Below are positions 23,274-31,662 of a DNA stretch of 34,941 nucleotides, one piece after another (within the stretch, counting starts at the first letter, position 1; every line of letters starts with the position of its first letter). The notes below the pieces were generated by a model. That model was not told the origin of the DNA, ran no database searches, and worked only from the letters and a program-made list of their open reading frames with translations. This DNA comes from Promethearchaeota archaeon (GTDB lineage Archaea > Asgardarchaeota > Lokiarchaeia > Sigyniarchaeales > SOKP01), in contig JAHPZJ010000007.1 of assembly GCA_019058245.1 (NCBI GenBank), forward strand, positions 1-34,941. The letters run 5' to 3'. Position numbers and translations under genes: made by a program.

Positions 23274-23775
23274 AAAAAACGATATAAAAAGGCAAATGAC
23301 ATTATATTTTGTGTTTGCTGGAGTAATGATAGGTCTGAATTATTTAATTCAAAAATTAAATGAATTAGTTATTGCTCCTTTCGTTTGTCAAAATTATGGG
23401 ACAATTGAGTTTATCCACGTGTTTTATTGTTCAGTTGACCCATTTAATATGTCAGAACTAATTGGTTCTATAATTGCGGTTGGTATTACTTATATCATTA
23501 AGTTCTTTTTAGATAAATATATAGTTTTTAAAAAAACAGGGACTGGTATTAAACAAACCTCTACGGAATTTATGAAATATTTTGGTTCCGCTATATTAAC
23601 TACAATTGAAAATATTGGAATCCAATTTTTATTAACTAATTTCCTAAATTCACCTCTAGAAATAAGCTTTATTATAGCATTATCTATTGGGTACCTAACA
23701 AAATTTTTCTTAGATAAACGATATATTTTTAATGATAAATTACAAATTGAAAAATCAAAAGATTTAATAGATTAA
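23266..23775 (+). CDS. GtrA-like membrane protein
   Basis: GtrA-family proteins are four-helix membrane proteins linked to flipping of lipid-linked sugars or to other polyprenyl-phosphate sugar traffic. The family pattern is visible: FxFAGVMIGLNYLI near the start, and two copies of a duplicated motif, IKFFLDKYIVFK (90-102) and TKFFLDKRYIFN (145-157), each at the end of a helix pair. About four hydrophobic segments are present (12-30, 62-84, 106-126 and 130-146). Length 169 is slightly longer than usual. The N-terminus overlaps the previous gene by eight bases, and the coiled-coil gene starts 17 bases after its stop, so these form a transcript. No glycosyltransferase gene is in this window, so the lipid-sugar link is inferred from family only. 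Confidence 0.82.
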   Translation: MVEKNDIKRQMTLYFVFAGVMIGLNYLIQKLNELVIAPFVCQNYGTIEFIHVFYCSVDPFNMSELIGSIIAVGITYIIKFFLDKYIVFKKTGTGIKQTSTEFMKYFGSAILTTIENIGIQFLLTNFLNSPLEISFIIALSIGYLTKFFLDKRYIFNDKLQIEKSKDLID

Positions 23776-23792
23776 ATGGTGTTTTTAATCAT

Positions 23793-24893
23793 ATGTCTAA
23801 TGAACGTGAAGGTCATGAAGAAGATAATGATCAATCAATTGTAGACGCACTCTCAACACTTGGTTGGGTAGAAGAAAAGAATGAGAAAGAGGAAACTCTA
23901 CAAACTGAAGATAATCTCAAAGAAAAAATTAAATACTTTATGGAAGAAAATAAACGATTGATTGGAGAAATGCATGAAAAAAATGAAAAAATTCAAAACT
24001 TAGAAGATCAAATCAAGAATTTTTCTCAAAAAGCAGAATATGAGGATGTTCAAACCCAAGCAGTTCAAAATTTATATGATGCTATAGAGAATAAAGATAC
24101 TGAGATTCAAAATTTGACCTCTCGTTTGAATGAGGACACAACAAAATTAAATAAAATAATCAATGATCAAATTGAAAAAATCAAAAGTTTAACTGCAGAA
24201 ATTGAACAAATTAAGTCTAATCAAACGGACAATCAAGAACTAATTAATGAACTAAATGAAAAAGAAGTAATAATTAAAGAATTGAAAGAACAAATAAACT
24301 ACATAGAATCAGATTCAATTCAAAAGTCTAAATTTGAAAAAGTAGAAGTCCTTTTAGAAAAAAAAGATGAAATTATTACAGAAAAAGAGAAAGTAATTTT
24401 TAACCTTGATAATGATTTAAAAACAGCTAATCAAAAAATACATGATCTCCAGCAACAATTGGAGACCTTTAATTTGGTAAAAAAAGATCTGGAGAAAAAA
24501 TCAGAACGAAATAAAGACTTAGTTGTAGAAATCGAAGAATTAAAGCAAAAAAATATTGCAGTCCAAGAATTAGTAGGGCATTTAGAGGAAAAATTAGAAG
24601 AAGCTCACAAAAAATCAGGAAATCTCACTGGTAAATTTGAATTAGAATTAGGAAATATGCGAAGTATGCTTGATGGAAGTGAAGAGGAGATTAAGAACTT
24701 AAAAGAAAAGATGAATGAATTACTTAACTCTAAAGATGAAATAGAACAAACAGCAGAAAAGATGTTAAGTGAAATTCAACTAATTGAAGATGAAAAACTG
24801 CAAATTGAATCAGAACTCCAAGAAAAAGATAAAGAAATAATCGAATTAAAGAAAAGAATCAAGTTAATGCGTAGGGATATGCAAAAATCATAA
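23793..24893 (+). CDS. Long coiled-coil protein, 366 aa
   Basis: Residues 1-35 are acidic and disordered, and the rest is a nearly continuous coiled coil with heptad-spaced Leu/Ile/Val and high Glu/Lys/Asn/Gln content. There is no cysteine motif, no transmembrane helix and no enzymatic domain. It resembles tropomyosin/SMC-like arms only in general composition, so database hits will be weak and non-specific. The N-terminal SIVDALSTLGWVEEK segment is the one part that could be a short binding motif. It begins 17 bases after the GtrA-like gene and ends 70 bases before the convergent gelsolin gene. The cytoskeletal or scaffold role is a guess from shape and neighbours. Confidence 0.75.
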   Translation: MSNEREGHEEDNDQSIVDALSTLGWVEEKNEKEETLQTEDNLKEKIKYFMEENKRLIGEMHEKNEKIQNLEDQIKNFSQKAEYEDVQTQAVQNLYDAIENKDTEIQNLTSRLNEDTTKLNKIINDQIEKIKSLTAEIEQIKSNQTDNQELINELNEKEVIIKELKEQINYIESDSIQKSKFEKVEVLLEKKDEIITEKEKVIFNLDNDLKTANQKIHDLQQQLETFNLVKKDLEKKSERNKDLVVEIEELKQKNIAVQELVGHLEEKLEEAHKKSGNLTGKFELELGNMRSMLDGSEEEIKNLKEKMNELLNSKDEIEQTAEKMLSEIQLIEDEKLQIESELQEKDKEIIELKKRIKLMRRDMQKS

Positions 24894-24963
24894 TTTTAAT
24901 CTTATTAACTAAGTAAATATTTGTAATTATTAAAAAAAGAGAAAAAATAAATAAATTAAATTC

Positions 24964-25971
24964 TTATTTTTCACGCCATTCCATACCACACTCGCCGCAA
25001 CGGTATTTTTTTCCGTACATGCGAGGATAGTCGAGGATTATATTTCCTTTATCAACACTTTCATGAATCATAAGAGGATTATCATTCCCACATTCGGGAC
25101 ATTTTCTACGTCCTTCTATATGATCCACAGTTAAAATTGAACTGTCTGTTTTTCCAGGTATACCCGGAGCGGCTCCTGAAGCCCTTACTTCAGAAATCTC
25201 CTCTTTAACTTCTTCTGGAGTAACTTCTTTAACCTCTGATTTAAATTCGGGTTGGATTGCTTTCGCCACTCTATCATCTTCATCTTCTCCCTCTAAGATC
25301 GATTCAGCTTTTAATTGGACAGCATCTGATTCCTTATAATCCACACCTCTTTCTAGCGCAGCTTTAAACTCTGCGTCATCACCCTCTTCAAAAATTGTTT
25401 CTTGCTGCAATCCCGCTCTATCAGCATCAATATTACGTGCCCATTGACCTGCTTTAACTTTTTCAGTAACACTACATGCGTTTCCTTGCCAGATATAAAC
25501 TTTATTTCCTAGATCAGCAACAAAGCAATCTTCAGAAGCAAGTGATTCTTTTTTAAAGGGAACTTGAATCATCTTCATAGCATTAATATCCTCAAATTCT
25601 TCAGATGAAACACGATAAAGAACATTTTTCCATTCATTAAATTGTGCGAAATCACCAGTAGTTACATCCTTAAGTAAAGTTTTTGCATAATTTTTTTCTA
25701 CTACTTTCATAGCACCCAATGGGTTAATTATTTTCATAAATTCTCCGGATTCTTGCCCTTGATCAACAGTAATTATTTTAGCAGCACCACCACGTTGCTG
25801 ATCGAGCGATCTTGCTTGAGCAGCACCCGCAGTTTTTTCATCAACAGAACATTTATTTCCTATCCACACGTAAATAGTCCTTTCATCGTCTAATAAGTAT
25901 ACATCTCCACTAGAAAAGATTAGTTTATTGATTTCCTTTAAATTCCCTTGGTCAATTAGATATAGCTTCAA
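24964..25971 (-). CDS. Two-domain gelsolin-like protein with C-terminal zinc ribbon
   Basis: Gelsolin domains bind and sever or cap actin filaments; two-domain gelsolins from Asgard archaea act on actin and calcium. Domain 1 is about 5-85 (GDVYLLDDERTIYVWIGNKCSVDEK, with 22-46 typical of the core) and domain 2 about 115-205 (DCFVADLGNKVYIWQGNACS then EKVKAGQWARNIDADRAG). A disordered, acidic linker spans 215-280. The C-terminus is a four-cysteine zinc ribbon: C291, C294, C325 and C328 (CPEC, CGEC). The start is TTG 25971 with AAAGGTTGAT eight bases ahead. The ribbon is highly similar to the protein at 20409. The aminotransferase gene lies 108 bases upstream on the same strand and the coiled-coil gene is convergent. 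The gelsolin assignment is strong; the role of the ribbon is unknown. Confidence 0.9.
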   Translation of the reverse strand: MKLYLIDQGNLKEINKLIFSSGDVYLLDDERTIYVWIGNKCSVDEKTAGAAQARSLDQQRGGAAKIITVDQGQESGEFMKIINPLGAMKVVEKNYAKTLLKDVTTGDFAQFNEWKNVLYRVSSEEFEDINAMKMIQVPFKKESLASEDCFVADLGNKVYIWQGNACSVTEKVKAGQWARNIDADRAGLQQETIFEEGDDAEFKAALERGVDYKESDAVQLKAESILEGEDEDDRVAKAIQPEFKSEVKEVTPEEVKEEISEVRASGAAPGIPGKTDSSILTVDHIEGRRKCPECGNDNPLMIHESVDKGNIILDYPRMYGKKYRCGECGMEWREK

Positions 25972-26079
25972 TTAGATCAACCTTTTTTTTATTTAATTGA
26001 AATTTAGTTTTTATAAAATTCTTTTTTTAACTGAATAATAAATTAAGATAATATATATGTATTTATCTTTAGACTCTCT

Positions 26080-27456
26080 TTAAAAATCTTTAAGAGCTAA
26101 ATTTATTCTTTTTACAAGTTCAGGTATTTTATTAATATCTATAGAACAATATGCTATCCTTATACCGTTAATATTCTCATCTGCCTTTTGAATAGGTATA
26201 ACTCCCACCTTATATTCCTTCAATAGGTAATCTGCGAAATCTGTTGCTTTAATTTTGTTTGGATCTAAATTTATAAATAAAAAGAATCCTCCAGAATTAG
26301 GATCTATTGAGATATGGGGATTATTAATTTTTTTAAGCTCTGAATTAATAGCTTCATATCTAAGTTTAAGTAGTTTATTCACTTCTTCTCTTGATTTTAT
26401 AATTTGATCAAACCCATTCTCTTTAAATAACTTATGGACTAGAACTTGGTAAAAGCTATTACAATTTGATATATTTGCTCTGATAAATCCCTCTAATTTA
26501 TTATGTATCTCTTTCTTTAAACTATCTAGCTCTTTATCATCTCCTATCCAAGATGGTTTCAATCCAATTGTAATAAATCCTACACGTCCCCCGTAAATCA
26601 GGAGATCTTTAGTAATACCATCTAATTTAATCGGTATTACATTTTCATCTAATTGATGCAGATCATAGAATATGGATCGGTTTAAAACATCTTTTTCATA
26701 AACGTATGGTTCATATGCATCATCCACAAAAACAATTAGTGGTTTTTTATGAATTCTCTGGCTTTCTTTTAACATTTCAACTAAGCTAAGTGCCTCTTCT
26801 TTTGTAGGTATATATCCCGTTGGATTATTTGGAAAATTCAAAAGTAAGACAATCTTCTCTTGAATTTTAGCAACAGTTTCTATAGCAATTCTCAGTGCTT
26901 CAATGTTCATCTCATTTCCTTTAAAAAATTCAAAAGACTGAGATCTTGCCCCTACCAATTTGCATATTATATTATCATAATTGCCCCATCTCTTATTTGG
27001 CATGATAATATAATCATTTGGATTTAAAAACATTGAGCAGGATTGGAAAATTCCATTTGAAACACCCCCGGTTATAACTGGAGTAGTAATATACTTTTTT
27101 AATCTTGCTAATAATGAACTCTCTTGTTCATTATAAAATGATTTTTTGATAATCCATTCTTTCCAAATCTCTCTTGTTTCAAGGCGACCACCGATGGATG
27201 AATATGGAACTAATTGATTCACAGTAAAATTAGAAAAATCCTTAATTTCTTTGATATAACAAGGGAGCCATTCAGAACTCCCTCCTTCAACAAAATCCTT
27301 TTCATAAGCATAAGCTGATCCGATCGTTCCAATGATTTCAGCCTCCTGCTTTGCTCTTCCAGACCAATAGAATATACCATCAGGAAGAAAAATTCTTTTT
27401 CCAATTTCTGATAAAGCTGTGTATATTGGTGTTTTTTCAATATAATTAAATTTCAT
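26080..27456 (-). CDS. PLP-dependent class I/II aminotransferase
   Basis: This is a fold-type I aminotransferase. The substrate-side signature NFPNNPTGY is at 207-215, D245 and Y248 follow in FVDDAYEPY (243-251), the PLP lysine is K283 in GITKDLL and R291 lies in GGRVG. The N-terminal 95 residues are longer than in short aspartate aminotransferases and contain FYWSGRAKQEAEIIG, as in archaeal multi-substrate enzymes. The spacing between motifs is regular and all catalytic residues are present. Amino donor and acceptor cannot be read from sequence alone; aromatic, alanine or branched-chain substrates are possible. It lies 108 bases upstream of gelsolin on the same strand, with no metabolic neighbours. 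Confidence 0.88.
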   Translation of the reverse strand: MKFNYIEKTPIYTALSEIGKRIFLPDGIFYWSGRAKQEAEIIGTIGSAYAYEKDFVEGGSSEWLPCYIKEIKDFSNFTVNQLVPYSSIGGRLETREIWKEWIIKKSFYNEQESSLLARLKKYITTPVITGGVSNGIFQSCSMFLNPNDYIIMPNKRWGNYDNIICKLVGARSQSFEFFKGNEMNIEALRIAIETVAKIQEKIVLLLNFPNNPTGYIPTKEEALSLVEMLKESQRIHKKPLIVFVDDAYEPYVYEKDVLNRSIFYDLHQLDENVIPIKLDGITKDLLIYGGRVGFITIGLKPSWIGDDKELDSLKKEIHNKLEGFIRANISNCNSFYQVLVHKLFKENGFDQIIKSREEVNKLLKLRYEAINSELKKINNPHISIDPNSGGFFLFINLDPNKIKATDFADYLLKEYKVGVIPIQKADENINGIRIAYCSIDINKIPELVKRINLALKDF

Positions 27457-27571
27457 AATAAAATTAAATATTGTTTAATATTTACTAAAATCTATTTATC
27501 AATAATTAATTAAAGATTGTAACGTTATTTACTTACTGAATTTAAATATTAAAATGGATTAAGAATAAAAT

Positions 27572-28042
27572 ATGAGTGAAGAAAATAATTTAAAAGATTC
27601 TAAAAATGAAAAACAAGATAAAAATCTTCTTTTAAAAGGCTGGAAAAATTTCATTAATAGCGCAAAAGACGGATTTGATAATTTTACTTCTTCTTTAGAA
27701 AAGCAAGCTAAACAAAATGAAGAATTATGGGAAGAAAATAGAGAAAAAGTTGATGGCTTCTTCGATAAAATGAAACAAGATTGGAATAATAAAATTCAAC
27801 AATGGAATCAAGAAATGGAGCAGCGGAATTTAGAAACAAAAGAACAATGGGAAACTCGTAAAGGAAAAATTCAACAAGATATAAAAAGTTGGCAGCAAAA
27901 AACTGAAAAAGAATGGAATGATGGGGTAAAGGCTTTTAGAAAAGGATTTTTTAAAGCTTATATATGGGCGATAATAGTAATTCTACCTATTGTTTTAATA
28001 GTTATTATTGTTTTATATGTTATAAATAAGCTTTTAGGATGA
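27572..28042 (+). CDS. Tail-anchored amphipathic helical protein, 156 aa
   Basis: Residues 22-128 are a continuous charged amphipathic helix rich in Gln, Glu and Lys, with Trp at 24, 53, 71, 78, 93, 107, 115 and 132. Residues 130-153 are a single transmembrane segment (YIWAIIVILPIVLIVIIVLY) near the end, so the helix faces the cytoplasm. The repeated Trp-x6/7-Trp and 11-like spacings recall membrane-lying helices (apolipoprotein, perilipin and PspA-type) and may sense or shape membranes. No cysteine or catalytic motif. The ATG at 27572 has no evident Shine-Dalgarno, as in leaderless messages. No operon: LysE follows 49 bases later on the same strand. The function is unknown; the membrane-shaping idea is inference from helix composition. 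Confidence 0.66.
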   Translation: MSEENNLKDSKNEKQDKNLLLKGWKNFINSAKDGFDNFTSSLEKQAKQNEELWEENREKVDGFFDKMKQDWNNKIQQWNQEMEQRNLETKEQWETRKGKIQQDIKSWQQKTEKEWNDGVKAFRKGFFKAYIWAIIVILPIVLIVIIVLYVINKLLG

Positions 28043-28091
28043 TTTTGTAACTTTTAATTTTCAATTTTTTTTAGACAAAATTTATTCAAAA

Positions 28092-28751
28092 ATGATTGAA
28101 ATACTCACAATTTCTTTCTTAGTAGCTCTTACTGGAGCATTATCTCCTGGACCTGTATTAACTTTCACAATTTATAAATCTCTTGAAAGTAAAATTGGAT
28201 ATTTAGCGGGATTATTAATAACATTAGGTCATGCACTTTTAGAATTTTCATTAATTATCATTTTATTATTGGGAGCTTCTTTATTGTTTCAAAATTTAGT
28301 TTTTCTAATGATTTTAGGAATCATTGGGGGAAGTTGTTTAATAACATTTGGCACTCTCACAATTAGAAATGTATATAAAAAAGAATACTTGGTGAATTTT
28401 GACTTAGATAATCAAAGTATGAAGAGTTTTAAAGGAAATAGTTTTATTGGAGGAATTTTTTATTCGATAACAAATCCCTATTGGGAATTTTGGTGGGCTA
28501 CTGCGGGGATAACAATTATGGTAAATTTAAATATTTCTTTTCAGCAACCATTAGGTCTTTTACTTTTTTTTATAGGACATGAATTAGGTGACTTAGCTTG
28601 GTATGTACCGATTTCATTTTTTGTATATTTTGGAGGAAAATCTCTCAATCCAAAGGTATATAAATATGTGTTAATTGGATGTGGAACATTTATGATCATA
28701 TTTGGAGTTTATCTCACTTTAAATATAATCATATTTCCTCCAACATTTTGA
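28092..28751 (+). CDS. LysE/RhtB-family transporter
   Basis: LysE-family exporters move amino acids or other metabolites out of the cell. The first helix shows ALTGALSPGPVLTFTI (14-29), the hallmark (S)PGP motif, followed by GHALLEFSLIIILL (46-59) typical of the second. Five to six hydrophobic segments span 219 residues, the family length. FYSITNPYWEFWWATAG (around 123-139) matches the archaeal LysE central motif with NP and W residues, and the last helix closes the protein. It is convergent with the RING gene, with a perfect 9-bp hairpin between their stop codons. Substrate cannot be assigned. Confidence 0.86.
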   Translation: MIEILTISFLVALTGALSPGPVLTFTIYKSLESKIGYLAGLLITLGHALLEFSLIIILLLGASLLFQNLVFLMILGIIGGSCLITFGTLTIRNVYKKEYLVNFDLDNQSMKSFKGNSFIGGIFYSITNPYWEFWWATAGITIMVNLNISFQQPLGLLLFFIGHELGDLAWYVPISFFVYFGGKSLNPKVYKYVLIGCGTFMIIFGVYLTLNIIIFPPTF

Positions 28752-28771
28752 TCGGAATTATAGCATTCCCT

Positions 28772-28794
28772 CAGATTTTATTATTTAAAATCTG
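28772..28794. terminator. Bidirectional hairpin between convergent genes
   Basis: CAGATTTTA (28772-28780) and TAAAATCTG (28786-28794) form a perfect 9-bp stem with a five-base loop. The hairpin overlaps the stop codon of the RING gene and lies just after the LysE stop, so it can mark both transcript ends. No U-run follows. Confidence 0.5.
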
Positions 28795-30872
28795 TCTAAT
28801 TCTTGATCTTCTTCATTCTCAAATAATTCTGAATGTGGTTCAAGAAAATTATTTTGACACATCGGACATGAATTATATTTTGAAAGCCAAAATGCTACAC
28901 ATAAATAATGATAAATACTTCCACAGAAAGGACAAGTAATGACTTTATCTTTAACAAAATCAATATAATTATGACACACTGTACATTGAACATCAGATTT
29001 AGATATTCCCTTTCTTATTTTGACTTTATTAATTAAGATTTTTTCTAATTTTGAAAGTTCTACTTGATATAAACCTAGTGAATTATTTAATTGATTTACC
29101 TTAGATTTTATTTCAGAAATTCTTTCTTTTAATTCTTCTTCGCTTAATCTCTCAGCTAAAAAAGAAGATAATGCAAAATTAAGAGGTAGTCCCTCAAAGT
29201 TCTCTGTTTGCTCAGTTATTTCAGTTATCGTGGCAAATAAGATTCCTTCCTTATCTAGTAATTCTTTGAAACTTTTAAATAATTTATTGAGAATAAGCGA
29301 TATCAGAAATGTTAATTGTTGCTTTTTCCGGTTTAGACTATCTTCCCAATATTTAATTGAATTATAAGCATCGATATCATGTGATTTCATAGAGTCTAGT
29401 TTTTTATAGACCTCATCTTTGATTTTTTGAATTTTTTCATAGTACTCATTTAGCATTTCTCTAATCTTTTTCAATTGAGGGAATTCTTCCTTAATAATTA
29501 AAGAAGCCTCATCTTCGTAAATTCTAATTAAATCATTAACTTCTGATATCTTAATTGATATAAATTTTCTAACTTCAACTCTTAACTCTTCATCTTTGAC
29601 CGTTTTGATAAAGTTCAAATACTCATTTTTTCTACGATAAATTTCAGATGTTAAATTTGAGAACATTTTGCGTAATCCAGATGTTATATTTTCATATGGA
29701 TTAAGTAAATATTCTATACCTAATACCCAGTCTTCTATTTGACTAATTATATTAGCAAAATTATCAATTTTTTGATAATAAAAATTAGCAATTTCTTCAA
29801 ATTTATCTGCATCAATTACATTATGAATTTTCTCTTGGAATTTCTTTTCCAATCCTCCAATATAATAATCAACGATCTTTGGAAAATAATCCTTTATTTT
29901 TTGTTCTAAGAGAATTTTTAAATTAATTTTTGGTTCTTTTTCCTTTTTATCAAATTCTTCAATTTCATTTAGCACATCCTGCAATTTATCCTCAATTAAT
30001 TGTTTAAGCAGAGGTTTAATAAAATTTTGAAGACTTTGTATTATTTCTTTTCTTTCAAGTATGTTTATAAATTCTTCTCCTTGATATTCTTCAATAAATT
30101 TGTTTAAATACAGAAAGTAAAATAAATCAAAAGAAAATTTAATTTTATTTTCATCTAATGATTGAAAAAATTGATAAATTTCATCGAAATGAAATGATAT
30201 TATTGTTTCCTTTTTATCTTTCTTTTTCCTGTTTAAAAAAACCTCATTTAGGCTTCTAATAAAAATAATTAGTTCTTTAATTTCTTTCCAATTTTCTAAA
30301 TGACTGGGAATCTCATTTAACTTAAAATTCAAATTCTTAATTTTATTAATTTCAATCCATAGGAATGTAGTATCATCATAAATGCTCTCAATTTCTTTAA
30401 TTGACTCTTGCAGATTAGATCCTAAATGAGTCATTTCCTTTAAAAGATCTTCTGTTCTTATTAATAGATCCATTAATCCAATACTATTTTTTGTTAATCT
30501 CTTGACATTTCTTACATTTGAACTTACATTTTGCAAATTATTTGTGAGGTGTCTTAATTCCTCCATAATTTCATTTTTCAAAAAATAGAATTTTGAATCC
30601 GATGAAGAAAATAAATTATTCTTCATTAACATTTTTAGGTTATCCAGATAACTTGAATATTTATCTAGTATTTCTGAAGAAAGCTGAATTTTCGATCTTA
30701 AATACTCACTTATTTTGACATCATCTGCATTTTCTGATTTAAACTTGCCAAGCATCTTTTTAATTTCAAGAATATTTTCTTTCGTTAAACCGTGTATTTC
30801 CCTTGTATTGTTAAAAATATTATTAGAAAAATTCAAAAAGAATCTACCCGTTATTAGAATTTGAGTATTCAA
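28785..30872 (-). CDS. Long coiled-coil protein with C-terminal RING-type zinc finger, 695 aa
   Basis: Residues 1-600 are almost entirely charged helix with coiled-coil stretches and no catalytic motif. Residues 630-672 form a RING-like zinc finger: C630, C633, C647, C650, H655, C658, C669 and C672, with CPFCG, then HYLCVAFWLSKYNSCPMC, very close to eukaryotic RING-H2 (CxxC, CG, HxxC, CPxC). One canonical histidine position is serine (S652), with C647 as a likely replacement ligand. RING fingers recruit E2 enzymes in ubiquitin ligation, and Asgard archaea carry ubiquitin-like systems. The start codon is TTG 30872, directly after an in-frame stop. Upstream on the same strand, 82 bases away, is a proteasome beta subunit. 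E3 activity is inferred, and E1/E2/ubiquitin genes are not in this window. Confidence 0.82.
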   Translation of the reverse strand: MNTQILITGRFFLNFSNNIFNNTREIHGLTKENILEIKKMLGKFKSENADDVKISEYLRSKIQLSSEILDKYSSYLDNLKMLMKNNLFSSSDSKFYFLKNEIMEELRHLTNNLQNVSSNVRNVKRLTKNSIGLMDLLIRTEDLLKEMTHLGSNLQESIKEIESIYDDTTFLWIEINKIKNLNFKLNEIPSHLENWKEIKELIIFIRSLNEVFLNRKKKDKKETIISFHFDEIYQFFQSLDENKIKFSFDLFYFLYLNKFIEEYQGEEFINILERKEIIQSLQNFIKPLLKQLIEDKLQDVLNEIEEFDKKEKEPKINLKILLEQKIKDYFPKIVDYYIGGLEKKFQEKIHNVIDADKFEEIANFYYQKIDNFANIISQIEDWVLGIEYLLNPYENITSGLRKMFSNLTSEIYRRKNEYLNFIKTVKDEELRVEVRKFISIKISEVNDLIRIYEDEASLIIKEEFPQLKKIREMLNEYYEKIQKIKDEVYKKLDSMKSHDIDAYNSIKYWEDSLNRKKQQLTFLISLILNKLFKSFKELLDKEGILFATITEITEQTENFEGLPLNFALSSFLAERLSEEELKERISEIKSKVNQLNNSLGLYQVELSKLEKILINKVKIRKGISKSDVQCTVCHNYIDFVKDKVITCPFCGSIYHYLCVAFWLSKYNSCPMCQNNFLEPHSELFENEEDQELDRF

Positions 30873-30954
30873 TAATTAATAAGAATTCACCAAATAAATT
30901 CTTGTTGTTAAGAAGATAGAACATATTAAATTAAAAAATAAATAGTTAAAGAAA

Positions 30955-31557
30955 TTATTCTCCTAATTCAGTAATCTCAATATATTTTTCTTTTGCACCA
31001 TCTTGTGTTATGGTCAATATATCAATTCCATTCCCCGTCATAGCATCACGTTTAATTGCATTTCTGATAGCCTTTTCCACTAGTTTTTCACCAGCTGCCG
31101 TTGTTATATCAGGTTTATATTCTGCTTCTAAAATACCGATTGATAGTAACATCCCTGTTCCAGCAGTTCCATAATCATCTGGCATAAGACTTCCGAGTGC
31201 ATCTAAGGTATAGAGTTTTGGACCATCTTTATCAACTCCAGCAACAACTAAATTTGTATATAATGGCATCATTTTCCTCGAGTATAAATAGTTAGATACT
31301 AATTTTGCCATACTTTTTGTCGAGATCCGTTCCCCTGTTTCAAGTTCATATAGATTTGCTTGAGCTCGTAGGATTCTTACGAGAATCTGAAAATCCCCTA
31401 TTAATCCATAAGCCGTTAAACCTATATATTCAGTAATTTTAAAAACTTTTTGAGTTGATTTATTCGTAACTGTGTAACCCCATGTAGCTCTCCGATCATT
31501 TCCGAGCACAACACTATCTTTACATTTAATTGCTACACCACATGCTCCAGGAACCAT
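30955..31557 (-). CDS. psmB: Proteasome beta-type subunit lacking catalytic Thr1
   Basis: The fold is the 20S beta type: no alpha-type N-terminal helix, RRATWGY after the first strand pair, LIGDFQILVRILRAQ (helix 1) and RDAMTGNGID near the end. Aligned without gaps to the Thermoplasma subunit, Asp17 is D21, Lys33 is K37 and Asp166 is D171, but Thr1 is A5 and the next residue is C6 (GACGVAIKCKD). The enzyme should therefore be inactive as a threonine peptidase unless a processing site not visible here exists. Two frames support this: the coding sequence upstream of the ATG has no threonine, with an AGGTG site and an in-frame ATT at 31572 as an alternative start. The RING gene follows on the same strand. 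Whether active beta subunits are encoded elsewhere is unknown. Confidence 0.88.
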   Translation of the reverse strand: MVPGACGVAIKCKDSVVLGNDRRATWGYTVTNKSTQKVFKITEYIGLTAYGLIGDFQILVRILRAQANLYELETGERISTKSMAKLVSNYLYSRKMMPLYTNLVVAGVDKDGPKLYTLDALGSLMPDDYGTAGTGMLLSIGILEAEYKPDITTAAGEKLVEKAIRNAIKRDAMTGNGIDILTITQDGAKEKYIEITELGE

Positions 31558-31662
31558 AATTTGCTGAGAAATTTCATTAACACCTAAATTATTGAATTAT
31601 TTTGTATTTTTGATTTAATAAATAATCAGATTTAATTAAAATTTATGCTTTGAAATTAAAAA

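Noticed and set aside
28679..28939. 86-aa plus-strand ORF overlapping the LysE end and RING gene
   Set aside because: Overlaps both established genes in the wrong frame, with no supporting features.
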